Source: Brachypterus glaber
Lineage: Eukaryota > Arthropoda > Insecta > Coleoptera > Kateretidae
Direction of reading: 5' to 3'
NCBI GenBank assembly: GCA_958510825.1
Contig: OY294045.1
Coordinates: forward strand, 93,618,988-93,682,987
DNA length: 64,000 nt
Shown here: piece after piece, positions 57,951 to 64,000 of the stretch
How positions within the stretch are numbered: position 1 is the first letter of the stretch
How the letters are laid out: each line of letters begins with the position of its first letter
Notes under the pieces: generated by a model
What the model was told of the DNA's origin: nothing
Databases searched by the model: none
Seen by the model: the letters and a program-made list of their open reading frames with translations, nothing else
Translations under genes and position numbers: made by a program

Positions 57951-59231
57951 TAATAGCGGTTGAAACTTTTAAAGGAACCTTCATTTCTATATATTTGGTT
58001 TTGGCGTCTAGAATTCTTTAATTTTTCGTCCCCAAGATATATTGTTGAAATTGATTTTTGTTGCTGGCTTAAGTGAAGAATGTTGACACTTGGAAAAATT
58101 ATGTTTCAAACAAGATGACTATTCTACTTAGTTTTATGTATCTCTGACTTAGTTAAGTCATCAACTGACTTCAGTGACAAGTTAGATTTAAATCGTACAA
58201 TTTTTGAGTGTAGTACTTTTTAAAGATCGCAACTGTACAGTTCATTTCAACAAAACTGGAAAAGTGGGGTTATAAAAAAAAAAAATTACATTTTGAACTA
58301 TCTTTCATTTGACGAATATTTGTTTACTTCTTAATAAATTTAGTGTCAATATTGTTATTGCCACATCAATGTCAAAGTAAAAAAATGTTACTAAACACAA
58401 ATGCATAGAAAAACATATGATTTTTGACATGGTTAAACAAACCTTATTTTTCAAACAGGCATAACCCCATTTAAATAATCCACATTCGCACAACCAAATT
58501 TTATGAAAAACATGAAATTTTACTTACACTTTTCCAGTTTTGTTGAAATCAACTGTACAAGTATAATTAAAAAACTTGATATATATTTAAAGATAAAGCT
58601 CGGATAGCGCCCCTACCATTTTGAACCTAGCTTCCCAAAATCCTAACTATTAAAAAAAAATAAATAATTTTTGTTGACATCCTAGAGCACAGTTTAATGG
58701 AATACTCAGATAAATCCACTTGCACTTTTTGCCTTCTATAACCGACCCCTGTTTTAGCATTTTGTTTTAAATTTATAATGATTCCGCATAAGCCCACACT
58801 AAAAACGCAGTAAAACAAATTCCCCCATTTCCGGCGGAAATAAACAAAACACAATTTGTTTTGTCCATTTTATGTTGTCTCTTGACAAAATTTTATAATA
58901 CAAAATAATATTTTTCCTCTCTGCACTTTAACATCGAAATACCTGTGTATTCATCAGAGAGATAAAATAGCTGTATTTTATTATTGAAAGCTTTTAATAT
59001 TTGAAAATTTTCACTTTAGCATTATTCAGTTCAAGCGTATAAACAATTTATTATCTAAAATAGTTTTACATAAAATGTGATAAAAATAGCCAAAATTTAT
59101 AATTTTCTATGTTTTATGATAGTAAAATGTACATTTTTTAAAACTTAATTACAAACTAAACTTATAATAGTAGATTTCAGCAAAGATAACCATCAGGATA
59201 AATATTTTTATATATTATGTTAATTATATAC
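57951..59231. other. Unassigned sequence
   Basis: Only short frames; nothing recognised. Confidence 0.3.
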
Positions 59232-59741
59232 TTTTGATCGTGAGCTTAACTTTATAATGCACATTAATAATATAACATCTAAAGCATCTAAGATTTTGGG
59301 TTTTGTTTTAAGAAACTGTGGTGAGTTTTCTGTTAGGTCTTCAGTTAGAGTTTTTAATTCTTTAGTTAGATCCAATCTAGAATATGCCTCAATTATTTGG
59401 TCTCCTCAATATAATAATCATATTGATGGGTTGGAAAGTATCCAAAGAAAAATGCTTAGGTTTTGTGCTTTTAAATTAAACACTCCTATTCCTGATCGTA
59501 ACTACTCCCACATTTATTCATTTTTAGATGTAGATTTATTAGAAAGTAGGAGAAAAAAGTCAGATTTATGTTACCTTTTTAAAATATTTAATGGGCTTAT
59601 CACCGTACAAATTACGGTTGTAATTCTCCCATGGATAGAGTCATGACTTTAGCCAATAGTTTGGATAATTGTGACTTTACTTTTTCCACTTTGAAATCGT
59701 TTAAAACCCCCTTAAAAAGCATTAACTTTATTAATGTTTAA
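59232..59741 (+). pseudogene. Jockey-superfamily LINE 3' fragment with deletion
   Basis: Begins FDRELNFIMHINNITSKASK, continues with the thumb (LVRSNLEYASIIWSPQY, GLESIQRKMLRF) to GLIT. After that a deletion with frame change near 59600 leads to CNSPMDRVMTLANSLD and a C-terminus ending at 59741. The 5' part is absent. Related to 36917-38103. Confidence 0.85.
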
Positions 59742-60490
59742 ATTTCTTATTAATGTTTAAATTTTAGTATTGTATAGTTTTTTGTTATTTGCAATGTTAT
59801 TTGTTCTATTTTTTTTTTTTTTAATTAATTTTGGGTCGTAGATTTCGAATCTGTTATCAGATTTTTCGGCTCACGTCAGGATTTTTTTCTATATTCACTT
59901 AAAGTTGTCAATTAAATCTAGTTTACAAGTTTTTTTTCTTTGTTTTTTGGGGTAATTTGATACCGAAAAATTTTAAAAAGAAAAATAATTAAACAGGTTT
60001 TAAAAACCTATTGTACTATTTGCATAATAATTTCAGCGCCCACTGTAACCGTAACAAAATACTTATGAAAATATATAAAACGTATAGAGAATTTCAAGAG
60101 CTACAAGTTTGCTCATAACCACTTTCATCTTAAGCTGAATAATTTGGCTGAAAAAACGAAAAAAACAATTTCACCCCCAACATGGCCATTTTTGAATACT
60201 TATAACTCGCTGTTATTACATAATATTCTAAAAAAATGTTCCAAACAAAAATTGTTGGAAATGTTCTCCCAAAAAAAAATGGTAATATGCATTTTTATCG
60301 TAAGATGCACATTTATGCGTATAAACCGCACTCACCTCTAAAATTCAAGATAGCGGACACCCCTTGCGAAAATCACCCGGTGAAAAACTAGCAGGAGTGT
60401 TCTGTTACTAGCCACTACTACCCTTTAAAATATCAGCCCGTGTACATTTATTGCAATTTAACATAGGAATTTCTAGTTATTTGACTGGAC
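59742..60490. other. LINE 3' UTR remnant and unassigned sequence
   Basis: 59742-59900 is probably the LINE 3' region. No clear tail. The rest is AT-rich. Confidence 0.35.
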
Positions 60491-60496
60491 GTATAA

Positions 60497-61107
60497 AGGT
60501 CGATTCAGGCATAATTATCACTAACTACACTAAACTGAATAAAGAAATTAAGAAATTAACAAAATTAAGAAACATAACCCTAAATTGTATAATACATTTT
60601 CCGTGGTATGCAACAATTAAGTTAAAAGAAAAAATATAGCATAAAATATTAATAGAATCTTAAAATACAACATTAGAAAAAGAATTTCTGAAATACACAA
60701 ACTTTAGTGCAACATTTTATAAACAATCGTTATCCAAGTATCAAAATAAAAATGAAGATGGCGACATATCTGTATTTTAAAAATTCCTACATTTTCAGGA
60801 AAAACACAGTAGAAACATAAAAAATAAAAGGTAATTTTGGTGATAAGTAGGTTTTAAAACACGATTTTTAGACCCAACAACTGCAAATATAGTAATAATC
60901 GTCCTACGCAATAGATAATTGTTTTTTTTACTTATTCAGTCGTATTTACACATGCCTATTATCTATTTAGCAGTTACCTTATTGTTGCATACCACGGAAA
61001 ATGTATTATAAAATTTGAGGTTATGTTTCTTAATTTTGTTAATTTCTTAATTTATTAATTCAGTTTGGTGTAGTTAGTGATAATTATGCCTGAATCGACC
61101 TTAATAA
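60497..61107. mobile_element. Inverted-repeat element
   Basis: 60497-60625 (GTCGATTCAGGCATAATTATC...CCGTGGTATGCAACAAT) is the near-perfect reverse complement of 60983-61105. The 357-bp middle is non-coding. Ends: AAGGTCGATTCAGG and CCTGAATCGACCTT. Confidence 0.8.
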
Positions 61108-61189
61108 ACTTTATTATTGAAACATTAAACAAATTACCATTAACATAACGATGTAAAGAACTTTCACTTTCGGGTTTAGACCGTGTTAA

Positions 61190-61245
61190 TGGATTTTCAC
61201 TTTCCGACGTTTCGTCTCTTACTACTAGAGACATCTTCAGGGATT
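61190..61245 (-). ncRNA. Hammerhead-like motif in Penelope 3' region
   Basis: Minus strand: CTGAAGA, T, GTCTCT, loop AGTAGTA, AGAGAC, GAAACGTCGG. Stem II is perfect. Compared with a standard hammerhead there is one extra base after CUGAAGA, and I could not pair a stem I. The same motif, with one stem change, is at 61835-61870 on the plus strand. Confidence 0.5.
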
Positions 61246-61283
61246 AATCTGAAACTAAGTTTCGAATCAACTTGTGTCACTAT

Positions 61284-61496
61284 TTATGACGAGTTGTGGT
61301 TATTCACCCGTGACGAGGTTTTTCCTATCAAAGACTTCCATATTGCAGGTAAGTGGTAACCAGTGTCCCGATTGATATTGTTAGGATGCTTGATGATTTC
61401 TATCGATTCCCGTATCTTCCTTGGCATTTTTCTGTTTTCTGTTAATATTTGTTTTGTTTCAGACAAATTGATTTTATGACCTGTTTCATTTTTCAA
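61284..61496 (-). pseudogene. Penelope GIY-YIG endonuclease C-terminus, copy 1
   Basis: The minus strand encodes ETGHKINLSETKQIL, then RKIRESIEIIKHPNNINRD and GYHLPAIW. These motifs match the end of the GIY-YIG nuclease domain of Penelope-like proteins, including the E of the REAIEI-type helix and the NNINRD turn. Reverse transcriptase is absent. Confidence 0.85.
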
Positions 61497-61510
61497 AAAT
61501 TTCTACAAGA

Positions 61511-61783
61511 CTTCAAGAGCATGAGCGCAATATAAGAAAGAAACAAATTTCCTTATCGGCAGTAGCCGAACATGTACATGAAACAGGTCATAAAATCAAT
61601 TTGTCTGAAACAAAACAAATATTAACAGAAAACAGAAAAATGCCAAGGAAGATACGGGAATCGATAGAAATCATCAAGCATCCTAACAATATCAATCGGG
61701 ACACTGGTTACCACTTACCTGCAATATGGAAGTCTTTGATAGGAAAAACCTCGTCACGGGTGAACAACCACAACTCGTCATAA
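61511..61783 (+). pseudogene. Penelope GIY-YIG endonuclease C-terminus, copy 2
   Basis: The plus-strand frame is open from about 61511 (LQEHERNIRKKQISLSAVAEH) through HVHETGHKINLS and RESIEIIKHPNNINRDTG to a TAA at 61781-61783. Shared codons are identical to copy 1, so both came from one source molecule. Truncated at its 5' side. Confidence 0.85.
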
Positions 61784-62490
61784 ATAGTGACACAAGTTGA
61801 TTCGAAACTTAGTTTCAGATTAATCCCTGAAGATGTCTCTAGTAGTAAGAGAAGAAACGTCGGAAAGTGAAAATCCATTAACACGGTCTAAACCCGAAAG
61901 TGAAAGTTCTTTATATCTTAATGGCCGTGAAAGCTTAAAATCTAAAACATAACGATGGTCTGAAGAGGATCTGATGGAGGATCATCTCGCAGAGCGTAAC
62001 AGTAGAAGGAGGTGTCTCGTGGGTACGCGTGACAGCGTGTTATCTAAACTGAAAAAGACATCTCCTCGACGTCAAGTGTAAGACGAGAGCAGCATTTCCG
62101 TTATCGGTGAGCAACATTTTGAAAGACACTCCTCATTAATCTTGCTAAACCATGCAAAACTTATCGGGGAACGGTATTTTTGTAATACATGATATATCGG
62201 TATTGAAACTTATAATAGGCCTTTGGGATAGCAAAAGTTTCTCACCCGCTATGATAAAGGCCCTCTTTATGTACTCTATATTCCATTCTCTTCGAAAACC
62301 ATTTGTTGCAACTTTACAAAAGGCTACTTCGGAAATATTTTATACAGATACACTGTAAAAAAAGTCATGTAAATAAAAAGGTTTAAAAAGTGTTGATAAC
62401 ACAGACCCACAAAATAAAAAAGTGAACTGAACTTTTACGAGAGAGGTCTATTCTTATTTATTTTTCATGGCTGAATCCAAACCTGAAAAC

Positions 62491-63505
62491 ATATCGTCGG
62501 CTTACAAGTAAAGAGCACTAAGTCCAAAAACATGGTTTTGAGATATTGGCAAATTTAACTTTCATTGTTGTTTTTTAATTTTTGTAATAATTGTTTTTGG
62601 AAAAAAACTACCGCAAATTGCAATGACATGTTTGGACATAATGATGTCCCATTTGAAGTTAAATAAAGAAAAATTGAAGTAGTTTAATTCAAATAAATTT
62701 GAACAAAGACATGGACTTAGTGCCTTTTACTTGTAGACCCACGACGTCGGCTTACAAGTAAAGAGCACTAAGTCAATAAAATAATATAAAAAACAACTAT
62801 TTAAAATTAAAACCCTTCTATTAATTAAACGTAATGTATAACTATAAAGTAGAAAACAAGATGTTTACAAACATTTTCAAAAACTAGATTTTTAAAAGAA
62901 GGGTTTGGACTTTTTGATTGTTTAAAGAACGTTTCCAAAATTAATAAAATTAATTAGTATTAATTATATGAAACTGCTTACTATGCCAGAACTAAGACAG
63001 TTTTCAGAGGCAATCGGCTGTGCCGGCAAAGAAGCATCTCCTAAAGTCAATAATTATAATGAATCATTATTAATGATAAAACACTTCACGGTGCAATTCT
63101 AAGGGCTGTTTTCCGAAATTGACGCGAACTTTAGTTTTTTTCTTATATTCTTGTTATTTATGTAACCAAGGATTTAAGAGCAAAATTAAAATAATCTATC
63201 AGTTAAAATTTGAATGCGTTTGTCAGTACAATAAATAACGAGTTATTGTATCATATAAATGATTCAAGCAATCATATTATATCATAAGTAAAACGCACTA
63301 AGTGACTTAGTGCCTATTGCCAGATAAAATTTTAATCTAAATCAAATTGGTGCGTTTTGTAAAGTGGGTAACTCCCTTGGCAGTCCACCTAGAAGTTAGT
63401 TCGGTTTACCTATACATAGATCATCAAAAATTAACTACAGTGCTATTAAAATCCCATTTTTGCAAAAAAGGGACTTAGTGCCTTTTACTTGTAAGCCGAC
63501 GATAT
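62491..63505. mobile_element. Inverted-repeat element with TTACAAGTAAAGAGCACTAAG ends
   Basis: The outer pair CGTCGGCTTACAAGTAAAG (62495) and CTTTTACTTGTAAGCCGACG (ending 63501, one mismatch) is flanked by ATAT. An inner pair ends at 62743 and restarts at 62745, so two units (249 bp and 757 bp) lie side by side. GCACTAAGT-type motifs recur inside (63294, 63301). Non-coding. Confidence 0.7.
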
Positions 63506-64000
63506 TAAGTACTATGAATAGTTGGTTTTGTTTGGGAAATAACGAGTTTTGGAAACAATCTTAGTTAGACCACTTTAGCTTTCTCACCTTTGGCAAAATT
63601 AGCAATTTCTAAAATTTATGTGTTAAATAACTTTAAAATTACATTAAATTAATTATAATCTTATTTAGTGTTTTTTTTTATGTTCTATACAACTTTTTTT
63701 GTGCGTTTTTAGCTAAAATTATTCATATTGTGACCCTTTTTTTTTGTAAAAAACAGGCTTATTCAGTATACCTCAAAAAGTGTTGCGTAGTACTTGGGCA
63801 CACCCAAAAATAATTTTATTATATTATATAAAGCTCGCTTATATATATTTTTTTGCAAATATTATTTAGAAATAGGAAAATACATATTTAAAATACAAGG
63901 AGTTAAACCCTTTTTAACAAATTTAAGAAATAAATAAATGTAGAGATCCTAAATGTTATCTTTTAAGTTTTGGGCAGGTTTATAGACCTAAAATGCGTTT
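63506..64000. other. Unassigned AT-rich sequence
   Basis: No gene or repeat recognised up to the window end. Confidence 0.3.

Larger units (their letters stand above)
61142..61957. mobile_element. Penelope-like element, head-to-head double insertion
   Basis: Two 5'-truncated copies lie head to head: minus 61496 down to 61154, and plus 61498 to about 61910. The flanks are AACATAACGATG at 61142-61153 and 61946-61957, a 12-bp target duplication. Both copies share a 3' region with a hammerhead-like motif. Inverted partial copies are a known outcome of PLE insertion. Confidence 0.85.

Noticed and set aside
61835..61870. Functional hammerhead in the right Penelope copy
   Set aside because: Stem II has a mismatch (GAA before GAAAC in place of GAC), there is an extra base after CUGAAGA and no stem I, so I call it hammerhead-like only.

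Overview
The window is AT-rich nuclear DNA of an insect, most likely a beetle or another insect with a large repeat-rich genome. The evidence is a piggyBac transposase gene with a small intron, Jockey/CR1-type LINE fragments, a Penelope-like element, tRNA-derived SINEs, and many TA-, TTAA- and 8-bp-target MITEs. I cannot name the species. I found no secure host gene. Two or three short ORFs with splice-acceptor-like upstream sequence are listed as weak exon candidates. A 200-bp run of N at 26344-26543 is an assembly gap.

Layout. 1-2140: a palindromic MITE whose right arm is amplified as four 212-bp tandem units. The last unit is split by a hairpin-ended element (family HP1), which itself carries a 404-bp retro-insertion. 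2140-6750: relics, a TA-MITE with decamer repeats, a 1.17-kb palindrome, and hairpin elements HP2 and HP1. 7469-11097: a DNA element with 31-bp inverted ends hosting a nearly complete piggyBac copy. 11747-15143: a SINE, two hairpins and a 1.4-kb palindrome. 15867-18196: a decayed LINE. 18200-26250: stacked MITEs, including a TTAA-flanked piggyBac-type MITE, a MITE carrying a canonical hammerhead ribozyme core, and a hAT-type MITE with an 8-bp target duplication. 26544-34602: sparse relics, a SINE and a second TA-MITE. 34738-38204: two LINE fragments. 38205-40200: nothing recognised. 40208-46236: a hairpin element, a palindrome containing a SINE, a perfect (TTC)116 array, two LINE fragments and a SINE. 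46329-53000: four hairpin elements and palindromic MITEs. 53000-64000: a near-perfect foldback, diverged tandem repeats, HP1, a LINE 3' end, a head-to-head Penelope-like insertion with a 12-bp target duplication, and an inverted-repeat element.

The most notable pattern is a set of at least four sequence-unrelated element families (HP1, HP2, HP3, HP4, perhaps HP5). They share one architecture: a 5' end near CTATTTTTTCTACGAC, the reverse complement of that end placed far downstream, and then an imperfect hairpin of about 100-130 nt closed by ATAGTATA and TATACTAT. This resembles the sub-terminal inverted repeat plus 3' hairpin plan of non-autonomous Helentrons (HINEs), but the hairpin is much longer than I would expect. 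No autonomous partner lies in the window. The only element close to coding for its own mobility is the piggyBac copy, which has all three catalytic Asp codons but two frameshifts.
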